Shown: in pieces, positions 1 through 10,380 of the stretch
Numbering within the stretch: position 1 is the stretch's first letter
How the letters are laid out: every line of letters starts with the position of its first letter
NCBI RefSeq assembly: GCF_032854445.1
Contig: NC_088305.1
Location: 27,554,628 to 27,618,627 of the forward strand
Source: Liolophura sinensis
Taxonomy: Eukaryota > Mollusca > Polyplacophora > Chitonida > Chitonidae
Length of the DNA stretch: 64,000 bases
Direction of reading: 5' to 3'
The notes under the pieces: model-generated
Told to the model about the DNA's origin: nothing
The model's database searches: none
The model's input: only the letters and a program-made list of their open reading frames with translations
Position numbers and translations under genes: made by a program

Positions 1-420
1 AAATTCTCAAATCCTACCATTTATGTAGATTAAGGCTTATGATCGAGTAATGATATTTTTGTTATTATTTTTTAACAATTTTGTTGAAGTCCATGCTGTT
101 ATTATTAGAACTGAAAATGTTTATCGTTATTGTTTATTAAGGTCAAATCCCTGTTACACTATCGTTCACGTGTGCATCGTTTAAACCAAAATGGGGATGT
201 AAATGAGACCATCTCCCACTCGCCTGGTTTTTGCTTTGTAAATGTGTGTAGAGGATTCCAGCGAGCAGGTGGTGCCCGAACGGGTCGGTAATGGGCCGTC
301 TCTCACTACCCTGTCTCACCTGCTGTCTGGGACAGTTGTCCAGGGGGCATTTGTCCTTTGTCACTGTCTAACTGTTTCTAGGTATTGTTTTGTTTTTCTT
401 TGTGAGGCCTTGGAGAAGAA

Positions 421-438
421 CAGTTTTGTACAAAACTG
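421..438. repeat. 18-bp perfect palindrome
   Basis: The bases cagttttgtacaaaactg read the same on both strands. The palindrome ends 18 bases before the AATAAA at 457-462. As RNA it could form a short stem just upstream of the putative poly(A) signal. It is not the histone 3' stem-loop, whose sequence differs. Confidence 0.8.
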
Positions 439-456
439 AATGAGTTACGTTCAAAA

Positions 457-480
457 AATAAAGATTATGTTACATTCATT
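457..480 (+). terminator. candidate polyadenylation signal AATAAA
   Basis: AATAAA at 457-462 is followed by gattatgttacattcatt and a T-rich downstream element. Only sequence context supports it; AATAAA is frequent by chance in AT-rich DNA. Confidence 0.3.
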
Positions 481-1040
481 ATTATTATTGCTTTCTTTTT
501 ATCTTGTCTAATTCTTAAAACTTTGCTTTGTGACCAATTAACAATCCAGGAGTTTCGAGTTCAAACTCTTTATCACTGAAGGTCAAAACATTCCTACTGT
601 ATCATGTGACACATTCATGTGAAAATATTAGGCAACCTTTGTCGATGTAAATTTACCATAAATCTGTCTTGCACAGATTTTGTGCCTGAGTTTCTGAGGC
701 ACAAACGACACATCATTCCTCTAGAAACTTCTTAGCTTCACAAACATTCAGCTCCTCAATTTTCTACATAATTCATTTCCTCTCAATAACTTTACATGAA
801 AATTTTCACGTACCCATGTCCTTGTAAATGTCATCAAAAATAGCTGCCTAACATTTTTGACAGTCATGACTTGTCACATGATACAGAAGAACATTTTTTT
901 TACCTTTGACCTTTATTGTCTCCCTTGTAAACAATCACATTTTAGATTCCATAAGAAAGGCATTATACATTTACATTTCAAAATGTTAGGAGTAAATTTA
1001 ATGTACATCGCCTGTACCTACTGATCATGAAACTATTCGT
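481..1040. other. unannotated AT-rich stretch
   Basis: No repeat, splice-flanked frame or RNA gene is supported here. A gagttcaaactc motif near 555 resembles a pol III B box but has no matching A box. Confidence 0.5.
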
Positions 1041-1190
1041 GGGAGGGTCACGTAGCAACATGCGGACAGTTGTGGGTTTCCCCTGGGCTCTGCCCAGTTT
1101 CCTCCCACTATAACGCTGGCCGCTGCTGTATAAGTGAAATATTCTTGAGTACGGAGTAAAACACCAAATAAAATAAATAAATAAATAAAT
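1041..1190 (+). mobile_element. SINE-A, 5'-truncated copy
   Basis: This is the 3' half of the family. It runs from the gggaaggtc...caacctgcgga region through the tcctcccac...ctggccgc block and agtgaaatattcttgag to an (AATA)n tail at 1169-1190. The tRNA-like head is missing, which is typical of 5' truncation during reverse transcription. Confidence 0.85.
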
Positions 1191-1346
1191 TGAAACTATT
1201 TAATCATTTGGTTATTCCTTAAGGTCAAAATTTTCACTTCTATGATAACAGTCATTTTTATGGGTGGTGGAAAACGCAGTGCCCTGGATATGTCAAATGG
1301 ACATGCATGCTAATTCCATATTAATGGTAATAAGTCTTCGATCTTT

Positions 1347-1418
1347 GATTGAGTCTATGACTTCAGAATATGCTTGAACAAACACCTGGCTAACATGCCA
1401 AAAGGCTGAAGAATTACA
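1347..1418 (-). mobile_element. MITE-A, partial copy
   Basis: The segment matches the end of the MITE-A family: cttcagaatatgcttgaaca, then acatgccaaaaggctgaaga, ending in the terminal inverted repeat aggctgaagaattaca. The opposite terminus was not found, so the element is cut short or too diverged to see. Confidence 0.65.
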
Positions 1419-1967
1419 ATAAGTGGTTGTCAAGAAAAACAAGAGTGCAACGTTACATATCTCAGGTTGTGGAAAATTCCTTGATTTGTAACAAACTGGT
1501 ATTCTCAAACAAATGGAGATATTTTCATCCCAGATATCACACCATTAATCTGTATAAGGCTGAGGGTTAAAATGTAAAGAAAATCAAATTTCAAAATTGA
1601 TATCTTGTACTTTTTATCCCTTCATTTACATCATTCCACACGTGCAAATTTCACTACAGCCACCTTTCTCATATCTACAACGCTACAAAGAACAAAAGAT
1701 GTTCATGTATGGGGGAGACACTAGTGTGACTGAAAATTCAGGGCCGTACCCATATGGAAATAACTGAAAGCTGAAGGAAATTCTGAAACACGTTTTATAA
1801 AAAGCAACTCAAAATGATGCTTTCTGAAGGCTTTTATGTGTTTGAATCAAAAAAAAGGAAATATGTATTGATAAACCAAAATATTTCAATTTACTTCCTA
1901 GTTTCCATACAGCTTGACTACAGTGTGGGTACCCCAATGTTTTATGAAATTAAAATGGTTCTACAAA
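1419..1967. other. unannotated stretch
   Basis: AT-rich DNA without a supported feature. A frame at 1814-2083 runs into the tandem array and has no family resemblance. Confidence 0.5.
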
Positions 1968-2519
1968 TATGGCCCTGCAATCCACCAGGACAATTCAATG
2001 TACCACGTTTTAACCTGCAAATCAGTTTGAGGATGGATATGGCCCTGCAATCCACCATGACAATTCAATGTACCATGTTTTAACCTGCAAATCAGTTTGA
2101 GGATGGATATGGCCCTGCAATCCACCAGGACACTTCAATGTACCACGTTTTAACCTGCAAATCAGTTTGAGGATGGGTATGGCCCTGCAATCCACCATGA
2201 CAATTCAATGTACCACTTTTAACCTGCAAATCAGTTTGAGGATGGATATGGCCCTGCAATCCACCATGACACTTCAATGTACCACGTTTTAACCTGCAAA
2301 TCAGTTTGAGGATGGATATGGCCCTGCAATCCACCAGGACACTTCAATGTACCACGTTTTAACCTGCAAATCAGTTTGAGGATGGATATGGCCCTGCAAT
2401 CCACCATGACAATTCAATGTACCACACTGTGACCCACAAATCAGTTCGGGGATGGATAGAGTCAAGATATCCACCATGACAATTCAATCTACAAGGTTTT
2501 CACCTACAAATAAGTCTGG
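1968..2519 (+). repeat. tandem array, 70-bp unit, about 8 copies
   Basis: The unit starts atatggccctgcaatccacc and ends atcagtttgaggatgg. The marker ggccctgcaa recurs at 1971, 2041, 2111, 2181, 2250, 2320 and 2390, giving a period of 70 (once 69). The last one to two units, after 2425, are clearly decayed. The open frames inside are products of the repetition. Confidence 0.95.
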
Positions 2520-3289
2520 GATGTACTAACATCACAGGTGATCTGACAGCTTACCATATATGGGTAAATCAATTTACGCATTTTCCTGCCATCAAACATT
2601 TCAGCGTCGCCAAGCTTTGCAGATGACTATTGACACAACTCTGATGTCATAATTAATGCTGGAAGGAGCACTATGTATCTCTCTATAACTGTACAACTTC
2701 CCACAATTATTCATACAATTTGATCGGGAAATATGCTACCTGCCCTCAGAATGATCGTGAGCCTGGCTCAGAAGTTAACACAGGGAGGGAAATTAAATAG
2801 CGATGTGTTTAATCTGATGGGAAAATATCTGCCTCAAACAGACAATGTATCAGCCCAAATCAAATCACGAATATTGTGAGTAAAAGCGACCAATTTCCGG
2901 TTCCTGGGATCAATTCAGTCATCACAATCGCATCAGAAACTCCCCCAGAATCCAACACCTTCCCAAAGCGACGGTCCTAATTAATTAGCCAGCTTTCATA
3001 ACTGAAGCATTTCAATGTGGACTCAAGGGGTAGAATTATCAGCATTAAATCATCATAACAGGCTAATCGCCGAATTATCTCGAAACGTGAAAAAAGTGTC
3101 CTGACAACCTCACGTGCCTTTTGCTTGAGTGCAACAATCAAGAAAATCAGATATCAATAAATTCCATTAGGATAAATCTGGACTAAAGCCAAGATAAAAT
3201 CCACATAAAAGCCAGCAAATCGCCCTGCTTTGAACAGCTGTCAACTTTTTGGTTCTGTTCATACCCATTACTATATTCACATAAACAAA
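2520..3289. other. unannotated stretch
   Basis: Nothing beyond unique AT-rich sequence was supported on either strand. Confidence 0.5.
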
Positions 3290-3460
3290 TAGATGTAGTT
3301 AATTCATAACCTTTTTCCACAAATCAATTATAACAAAAAAATAGAAATTAAACAAAGAAAAAATATAAATCTATGTTAGTTAATTCAAAAACTTTTTGAC
3401 AAATCAATTATCAAAAGAAAAAAAAAACAGAAATTGAACAAGAAAAAAACAAAGCTATGA
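3290..3460. repeat. two-copy tandem duplication, about 80 bp
   Basis: tagttaattcataacctttt at 3297 and tagttaattcaaaaactttt at 3377 head two similar blocks. Both continue with caaatcaattat, an A-run and agaaatt(a/g)aacaa. The A-runs differ in length. Confidence 0.75.
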
Positions 3461-3784
3461 CCTGAGGTCCTTTTTTTTTATTTCAGTTCTTTAATGAAAA
3501 CAATTTATATCTCTTTATAAATCAATTTACTGACAAATAACACAACACTTTTCCGCACCTTATTCTGCCATAGCTTAATAGCTGTTCATATGATGGGGTA
3601 TCTCACATTATGTGACCAAATTTGATTTGATGTTTATTTGTGCATTATTGCATACTTGATTCATTTCACGAATATATTATATAACAGTTCAACATCTGTA
3701 AGCAAATTGCTGTACAACTGGGCGTTATAAGTCTTCCCCCAACATGTACTTCAAAGAGACCTGAAATACTGATTTCTAAAGGTT

Positions 3785-4078
3785 CTCAAACAAATGATAA
3801 ATCTTCACAAAATCACAAGTTTTAACTGTTTAGACAAATTCTACAGCATATGCTACATAGACACAGTCATGCATGTACTCCTGATGCCTAATTTAGTGAC
3901 AAATATGAGCTTTAACTACACAATTTAATCTGCTTTTCTCACACAAATGATAAATCTTCAAGATTTCATAAAACTTCAAATTTAAACTGTTTAGACATAT
4001 ATTCTACAGCACATCCTGTACATACTCCTGATGCCTAATTCAGTGACAAATATGAGATTTAATGACATAATTTAATCA
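3785..4078. repeat. two-copy direct duplication, about 140-150 bp
   Basis: Both copies contain acaaatgataaatcttca, actgtttagaca, attctacagca, tactcctgatgcctaatt and agtgacaaatatgag in the same order, at 3785-3936 and 3938-4078. They have drifted by small indels, so the duplication is not recent. Confidence 0.8.
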
Positions 4079-4189
4079 TTATTTGCCCACCCTGAGATTA
4101 CTGGTTCAAATTCAGCTGAATTAAAACACGTTTTACATTTGGAACATGCTTGGGATGTGCTGCAGTAGCTGATATAAGCCCCCAAATAA

Positions 4190-4352
4190 TTTCAAATTTC
4201 ATCCATGACTAACTTTCTCTTGTATTCTTCATGGCCCTAAAAGTTCCAATGATTATAAAAATGTATAATTAGTTTTGTCTGAAAGTTGGAAAAGGGAAAG
4301 TTTTAGCACCAAAAAGAATATTTTATGACATTTACCAGCCTCTAAAAACGCA
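4190..4352 (-). mobile_element. MITE-B, degraded reverse copy
   Basis: In reverse orientation the segment carries the family's landmarks: tcatccatgactaact from one end, then gttttagcaccaaaaagaat, atgacattta and cctctaaaaacgcac from the other. The terminal repeat is lost. A SINE-A copy begins directly after it. Confidence 0.6.
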
Positions 4353-4358
4353 CATTTG

Positions 4359-4577
4359 TTTGTTTATTTATTTATTTATTTATTTGATTGGTGTTTTATG
4401 CTGTACTCAAGAATATTTTACCTATACGACAGCAGCCAGTATTATGGTGTGTGGAAACCGGGCAAACCCACCACCATCCGCAGGTTGCTGGAAGACCTTC
4501 CGACTTACAGCCGGAGCCGGAGAGTAAGCAGCATGAGCTGGGCTTGAACTCACAGCGGACCGCGTACATTTGTGAGT
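4359..4577 (-). mobile_element. SINE-A, reverse copy, head truncated
   Basis: The (ttta)n tail complement is at the left. The sequence then runs gattggtgttttatgctgta, cagccagtattatggtg, ccgcaggttgctggaagacc and gagctgggcttgaactcaca. The tRNA-like head beyond the B box is mostly absent. The open frames across it come from the element itself. Confidence 0.9.
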
Positions 4578-5442
4578 GAATTTGACCTCAGGGTAAATTC
4601 ACCATTACTTGTTAATCACACACATTCAAAGAAAATGTTGTTCCTTAGCTCTAAAACTAAATCTACAGTTAAACTACAAAATCTTGAGTAAGAAACTGCA
4701 AATTAACACTTTGGCAGAAATTTGTTCAACTAAGAATGGGATCCAACTTACTGTTCGATCTCTATTACAGAGTAACCTGATGACCAGCACAATTTTTTGC
4801 CCCCAAAGCTCATATGAAAACCCTAGATTAATCTAATAATATGTAACAAGTGCTTGGCAGCGAGGCATCTTCTAAGCGAAGCAATCTGGTTTAAGAAAAC
4901 TGCTTCTGGCCATCCATCCCTTTTGGCATGCCCATCATTATTAAGTTCAAAGGTCAATATCCATGTCAGAGGTGAATGACAGGACTGGATCTTGTGCTGT
5001 AAGCCTGGAGAAGTGTGGCGAACCAAAATACCAGGCTGCCCCCTGGTGAGGAAAATATGCCCCAAGGGAGGATGATTGCATCTAACCAAAGCAAGGTCAC
5101 AGACATCAGAGAGACATAAAAGGGTTGTTTAAAGGGTAAAGTTCCTAATTATTGACAGACACTAAAAATTCTCCTTAGATGGTGCAAAACAGCAGAGCTG
5201 GGTCAGGGAGACATCAAGTGTAGAAAATGTCAAAACAATTCCTTACGATTCCAGGCGGAATCATTAGTGATGTCCATTTAAGCACGCTTTCCTTCAGACC
5301 GGATTCAAGTATACTGTTTCATCAGCATGGCCAAAACAAAGTAAATGTGTTGTATTTCATGCAACTAGAACAGCTACTGTCCAAGTAATGAAAATTCAAA
5401 ATTCATCCTTCAATGTTTAAGACACAATGTACATCTACATGT
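4578..5442. other. unannotated stretch
   Basis: No repeat family or splice-flanked frame was recognised. Short frames at 4609-4836 and 4823-5089 show no known motif. Confidence 0.5.
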
Positions 5443-5474
5443 AAATGAATGAATGAATCAATCAATCAATCAAG
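5443..5474. repeat. microsatellite (AATG)n-(AATC)n
   Basis: Tetranucleotide run atgaatgaatgaatg followed by aatcaatcaatcaatcaa. Confidence 0.9.
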
Positions 5475-6829
5475 AAAAACTGTCATTCAAAGCTCATGTC
5501 ACATGGACACTTTTAAACACTTTATTCGCTTTAATGTCAATTTATAGATCATGTTATTTCTTTCTGGATTCATTTTTGGGCTTAACTAATGCACATCATT
5601 ATTATAAATAAAGAATAAATGTGGACATAAATAGGTGTACATACTTTCAAAAAACTATTTTTCAAAAGCGTAAAATTTAGATGTCAACCTGTTACAGCAA
5701 TAGCAGTGGGTTTCCTACATGGTCAGATCATCAGATAGCTGAGATTACCCTATGGCTAATTAGTTCCAGCCTGGATTGCTAATTAGCTCCAGCTGGATTG
5801 CTAATCACCCATGTCTCAGGGTCCAGCACAAGGTGGATGTGCACTTGTGAGGGTGCATGTACAGCCCTACAACGCTGAGGTCACATACATGATGTACATG
5901 TGGACACAGAGGGGTTTCGCGTAACGTCATCACCTTGGTAGAACAATAGCCAGGTAGCCATACTGGAGTCCTGTTAACATGGGCTGGTATAGCCATAGTA
6001 CTCCAATATGGCTACCAAAATTAGGTCACGCACTCTCTCTATACATGTACGCCATTAACCTCCATAAAGACCAAACTGTACAAACTACAACACTGTAGGT
6101 TGTCACACTGAGGTGGATCAATTCAAGTGAAATCTATATTTACCATAAAAAACAGCTAGTATCAAGTTAAATTTCTGAACCTTTCAACATTTAATTAAAA
6201 CACAAATTTCACCAAAACAAGAAAATGATCCCACGACCATAGGAATTCTGTGACGTATTTAATGACAATTTAGATGTATGTATCCATGACAAACCCTGTA
6301 GCAACCTGTATATAACCTGCATAATGACTACTTTTTTCATATATTTGCAAAATCATTTAAGAACAAGAATTTTTAAATTCACAGATGCAAGGTATGCTAT
6401 TTTAACTGCACAAGACACCTGGTTTCCGCACTCTCCTTATGACTCGCACCTTACCCCAGCCTGCATGACCCAGGACTGATGTAACTGTACCTGCCCTCCA
6501 CTTAACCCCTAATTCCTCCCTATCTCTGAAATCCTTTTCCTAACCCCCCTTACCGCTCCCTACCCCTCTCCAATCCTCTCTTAATTCTGTACAGGCCCTC
6601 CACCCGGGTCTCTGATTATTATTGCTCCCTGAGCTAGATTCTCTTGGCTGTCAGATAAGGCTTAGACACACATCTGGTCATACATAACCTACAGGTGCTG
6701 TCCGAAGGATGATTTAACCGGTTAAGACCTTGATAGTGGACCATATAAAATCTTGTGTATTATAGGCCTCATCTTACCACTGCTTCATGTTTCTGATACC
6801 TTATGGTATGCAGGTAAAACTAATAATAC
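5475..6829. other. unannotated stretch
   Basis: A pyrimidine-rich patch lies near 6480-6610 and a local duplication of gctaattagctccagc-like sequence near 5755-5800. A weak minus-strand exon possibility ends at 6746 (gcagtg|gtaagatg) with a 14-codon open frame and a poor acceptor. Nothing firm. Confidence 0.45.
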
Positions 6830-7026
6830 AGTAATTCTTCTTTTGCTGTTTTCAAGATGTTTATTCAAGCATATTCTGCAGGCATTATTCTGTGTTGGAC
6901 GGATAATATTATACATCTGTGAAGCCCTGAATCTGGCCAACCAACCAATGTAGTTTTGTGTCCAAAATCAAGTTACCGTGCGCATAAATTGCACTGACAG
7001 TTGTGAAAATGTTGAGGAATTAGGGA
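6830..7026 (+). mobile_element. MITE-A copy
   Basis: The left end cagtaattcttc and right end gttgaggaattaggga are degenerate terminal inverted repeats. Between them are the family landmarks caagcatattctgcaggcat, ccaaccaaccaatgtagttt and cataaattgcactgacagtt. TA occurs next to each end, consistent with a TA target site. There is no transposase, so the element is non-autonomous. Confidence 0.75.
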
Positions 7027-7298
7027 CTATGATAACTTTGAAGTATAAAATGAATATTATTAGATATTTTATTAAACTCACAAAAATGACTGCAATGAAT
7101 AAGTAAGCAGCATAATTAAGTTTTCAAAAAGCAAATTTTAGATCATCCAGAAAATTCTTCAAATGAGATTTTTTAAAATAAGTTTCCTGCAAATATCTTG
7201 GTCTTTTTGAGGTTGTAAATGTCCAGGTCAGGAAAAGAAAAAAGGTATTTAAAAAATACCTTATCTAATTACTCTACCTCAAAATCTAATATCATGAA

Positions 7299-7485
7299 AC
7301 AGGGGCAAGTATTCGACACAAATCCTTTAATTACATCCGGGTAAACAGTAGCAAGTATTCGACACAAATCATTAATTAACATCCAGGTAAACAGAGGCAA
7401 GTATTCGACACAAATCCTTAATTGACATCCAGGTAAACAGTGGCAAGTATTCGACACAAATCCTTAATTACCATCCAGGTAAAAA
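7299..7485 (+). repeat. tandem array, 46-bp unit, 4 copies
   Basis: The marker gcaagtattcgacacaaatc recurs at 7305, 7351, 7397 and 7443, exactly 46 bp apart. Each unit ends with an acatccaggtaaacag-like stretch. Confidence 0.95.
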
Positions 7486-7582
7486 TGAACCTGACTGCCA
7501 GAGTTAATTGCAAAGCACAAAGATTCTTCTGGTGTCACTTTTGCTAATGTTTATCATTCAATATACAAATATATATACATAC

Positions 7583-7717
7583 CTTTATTACCAACAGATT
7601 CCTCACTCTTTGAAAACATCTCCGTTTTGGGGGCCACAACATACAGTTATCACAAAAGGATGAGGGATCCACAAGTACAAGGCGTCAACAAAGAAATCCC
7701 ATGTATACTTGGGCTCT
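7583..7717 (-). other. candidate minus-strand exon (135 nt)
   Basis: Read on the minus strand, a pyrimidine-rich acceptor (gtcttggttatctcag) precedes AGAGCCC, and the segment ends AATAAAG before the donor gtatgtat. Both signals are good. One frame is open for 37 codons from the second base and then stops; the other two stop earlier. It cannot be an internal coding exon read right through. It could be a UTR or noncoding RNA exon, or a terminal coding piece. It lies on the same strand as the stronger candidate at 10166-10243. Confidence 0.4.
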
Positions 7718-9330
7718 CTGAGATAACCAAGACAAACACCCTTGATGCTTCTCTCACCGATACCTATGATTTATGCCAAAAATAAAGTCAGCCATCCCAA
7801 ACATACCACTGACAGAGACTGAATGTCATACTGTATAGACAACCCACGTCTCACTCTGACCAGATGGTGAACTCCCTATGTACCTAGCAAACTTTACGTT
7901 CAACCTACACAAAACAAAATGATCCAGTCAAAAACAAAAGAAAGAGCATGTACTGAAGTGCGAGCTGGGATGAGCCATATTGCAGGATTGTTATGATATT
8001 AAGCACCAGCATCCTGGACCTTTTCAGCCTCAGTAATTGGCAATAATTAAGGTAAGTACTTCAAAATTAATCTCTAACACCGAAGGCCCGTGCTGCACCC
8101 CAATGTTGCTTAGTTCTGACACAATCTGAAGAAACACTTGTTACCCCGAAAAAAAAAGTAGTTTTTACAGCTCTCTGGTGTAAGAATGTTTCTTGTTATA
8201 CCACTGGAAAAAGGTAAGCCAAACTGTTAAAAAAAAATTCCCGCTGGTTATTAAAACATGTTCACATGGCCCACACCAATTTGTTATTCCCCCAGTGGTC
8301 AGCCCGATTTCTGGACATTACCATACCCTAACATTTAACCGACACTTCAATCCTTCCATACTATCCATCAATCAATAGATACATGAGGCCTCTCCATCGT
8401 CTCAAGACTGGCTTGTCTCATCCTGGTGTCCATGAAGAGGACAGTTCAGGCGTAAAGGAACAATTTTTTACGACCATTATCAATGGTTATCAGAGTGATA
8501 AATCGTGGACCTAATTACAGGCTGGCTGATGTCAAAGTATTCCAATGTAGCTAGCTTAAGTCCATACCTCCTTATATATATCACTTGGAATGAAACATAA
8601 AAGTAATAATGCACACATATACCAGTGATTTCAAACAATGTCATCAATTTGGGGCTTTTCCCCGTGGCTGAGGGGGTAAGTACGCCAGTAAGTAGGCAGC
8701 AACGAACAGTGATATAGTTTGGAAACAGTAATCTGATTGGTTGATCATCAAATGTCAGTGAAAATGACATACACTGGCAATCCCACAAGAGTACATGTAA
8801 CAATTGAGATGGATGTGAGAGCTGTATACAGAGCTAAATACAGCTTGATCCAAAAACACTGATCAAATAGATAAATGTGATCAAGCTGTGCAAATTTCAT
8901 CATGTTTAATCCAAGTTCTTTTCCTTCAATAAGTATAACTTTGTTGAAGTTTTTTTTTTTTTGAAAGATTTTCACACCCTGTAGTGAAAATTAGAATATT
9001 TCTTTTATAAGTACTGATTGAAAACATGCCTTTCACAAATAAATACAAGTGACAAACTTTGTCGTAAATCGTGACTTATCACAGCTGTAATTATGACACA
9101 AATTTTTTGACAAGTGGGTGTACAAAATATTGGCAGAAAGAAAAAGATATCACATGGATTTCAAGAAAAATGGCTGCAACAGACGGCCCTGTGGATAGTG
9201 CTGAAAATCAAGAATTTCTCCTCCAAGGCTGGAATAAATGCAACACTTCATGAGTCTGAGAAAATGACATAAACAAGCATCTTCACTGCCATCATGTCTG
9301 CCTGCTGCCAATTCTTTGAAAATCCAACAT
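7718..9330. other. sparse stretch with two weak signals
   Basis: At 8171-8213 a plus-strand segment lies between a tttttacag acceptor and a gtaagc donor and is open for 14 codons; its pyrimidine tract is short. At 8658-8695 the sequence ccccgtggctgagg resembles the SINE-A head. A separate plus-strand donor-like aag|gtaagtact at 8052 has only a 24-nt segment with stops in front of it. Otherwise nothing. Confidence 0.35.
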
Positions 9331-9554
9331 TTATTTACATTTATCTGATTGGTGCCTTACGTCATGCCTGAGACGATTTCACTTGGGCAATGGCAGCCAA
9401 CATTATGTTGTGAGAAGAACCGAGCAGGAGCCAATTACCATCCTCATACTTACGACAGGAGGGGAAACCAGCATGAGCTTGACTTGAACTCACAGCGAGT
9501 GCACTTGCGAGATGCCCTTTATTCACTGCGATGCGCTAGCAGGCTAACGACTTA
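9331..9554 (-). mobile_element. SINE-A, diverged reverse copy
   Basis: ttatctgattggtgccttac, cagccaacattatg, gcatgagcttgacttgaact and a gatgcgctagcaggctaacga head remnant follow the family order. Substitutions and indels are many, so this is an older copy. Confidence 0.8.
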
Positions 9555-10124
9555 ATCCATCTATCTTTCATCAAGTTAATAGGTTGCTTCTAACACGGCT
9601 TGAACTCCAGAATCAATATACACAGCTACTTTTGCATGTCCTCATACCTATTCACCTTTAAGATAAACATTAGCCAAAATGGTCTTATCGAACTAAAATC
9701 AACCCTGGGAACATACGTAAAAGGGTTTTTGGTATTTCCAATTAAAGCTCTACATTCTTCCAATTACATTCCAAATTCTACAAACATTTTTATTGAGGAT
9801 CAGACAGAATGTCATATTCACCAGGTTAATTCATTCAGCTTTCATGAAAATTAATCTGTATAGATGTATTCTTTACAAATTCTTTGATTCTTTGATGTTG
9901 ATGTTGCTCTATTAGGATTACATTACATGGCCTGCAGCAGCTATCAGAGATTATATGGCATCAAAAAACTATATAAAAATACATATATTCATTATTTCTT
10001 TCAATGTCAATTTGTTTTCTCACCATACTGAAAAGTAACTCACTAAAAAGAAAATTTTCTACTGCCCAGTAAAATACTGAAATTGTGTAGTGTCTTTATA
10101 TGAACCATCCAACAGTATGTATTC

Positions 10125-10128
<4 letters not shown>
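9555..10128. other. unannotated stretch
   Basis: An 84-codon frame at 9600-9854 has no recognisable motif and is within the range expected by chance. Confidence 0.5.

Positions 10129-10155
<27 letters not shown>
10129..10155. repeat. microsatellite (TA)n
   Basis: About 13 TA units. They lie about 10 bases past the donor site of the minus-strand exon candidate at 10166-10243, inside its putative intron. Confidence 0.95.
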
Positions 10156-10158
<3 letters not shown>

Positions 10159-10165
10159 CACTTAC

Positions 10166-10243
10166 CTCCTTTAAAACGATCTGCAATTCCTCAAAAAGGC
10201 TTGAGCTTATTTGGCATAAGCAATCTGGCAGCTTCAGTTGTAC
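10166..10243 (-). CDS. candidate internal coding exon (26 codons), unidentified protein
   Basis: This is the best exon-like segment in the window. On the minus strand a long pyrimidine tract and acceptor (ctttcttcttgttcacag) precede it, and a consensus donor follows (GGAG|gtaagtgc). The 78 nt are exactly 26 codons. One frame is open throughout, starting VQLKLPDCL and ending QIVLKE; another is open for 16 codons and then stops; the third stops at its third codon. I do not recognise the protein. A SINE-A fragment lies 17 bases upstream and a (TA)n run just downstream, both intronic in this model. It could instead be a noncoding exon, because neighbouring candidates do not share a long frame with it. 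Confidence 0.5.
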
Positions 10244-10260
10244 CTGTGAACAAGAAGAAA

Positions 10261-10380
10261 GATCTATCTATCTGACTCGTGTTTTATGCTGTACTCAGGA
10301 ATATTTCGCTTATACCCCTAGGATAAACCCACAACTATCCGCAGCTTGCTGGCAGACCTTCCCTTGTACGGCTGGATATA
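10261..10380 (-). mobile_element. SINE-A fragment
   Basis: gtgttttatgctgtactcag, atatttcgcttata, aacccacaactatccgcagc and ttgctggcagaccttccc match the middle of the family. A block between the cttata and aaaccca motifs is deleted and the head is missing. Confidence 0.85.

Larger units (their letters stand above)
1..480 (+). other. possible 3' end of a plus-strand transcript
   Basis: Bases 190-440 are visibly richer in G and C than the DNA after 480. They hold a 65-codon plus-strand frame (242-439) with no family I recognise. An AATAAA hexamer follows at 457-462, then a T-rich stretch (ttctttttatc) about 30 bases on, the usual layout of an animal polyadenylation site. The segment may be the last exon or 3'UTR of a gene lying left of the window. 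Alternatively it is unrelated unique DNA with a chance hexamer. Confidence 0.3.

Noticed and set aside
262-290. Primer-binding-site-like tggtgcccgaacgggtcgg, as in LTR retroelements
   Set aside because: No long terminal repeat, polypurine tract or gag/pol-like frame is present; the match is short and probably chance.
8029-8052. Plus-strand microexon before a perfect gtaagtact donor
   Set aside because: The 24-nt segment has stops in all frames and lies in otherwise featureless DNA.
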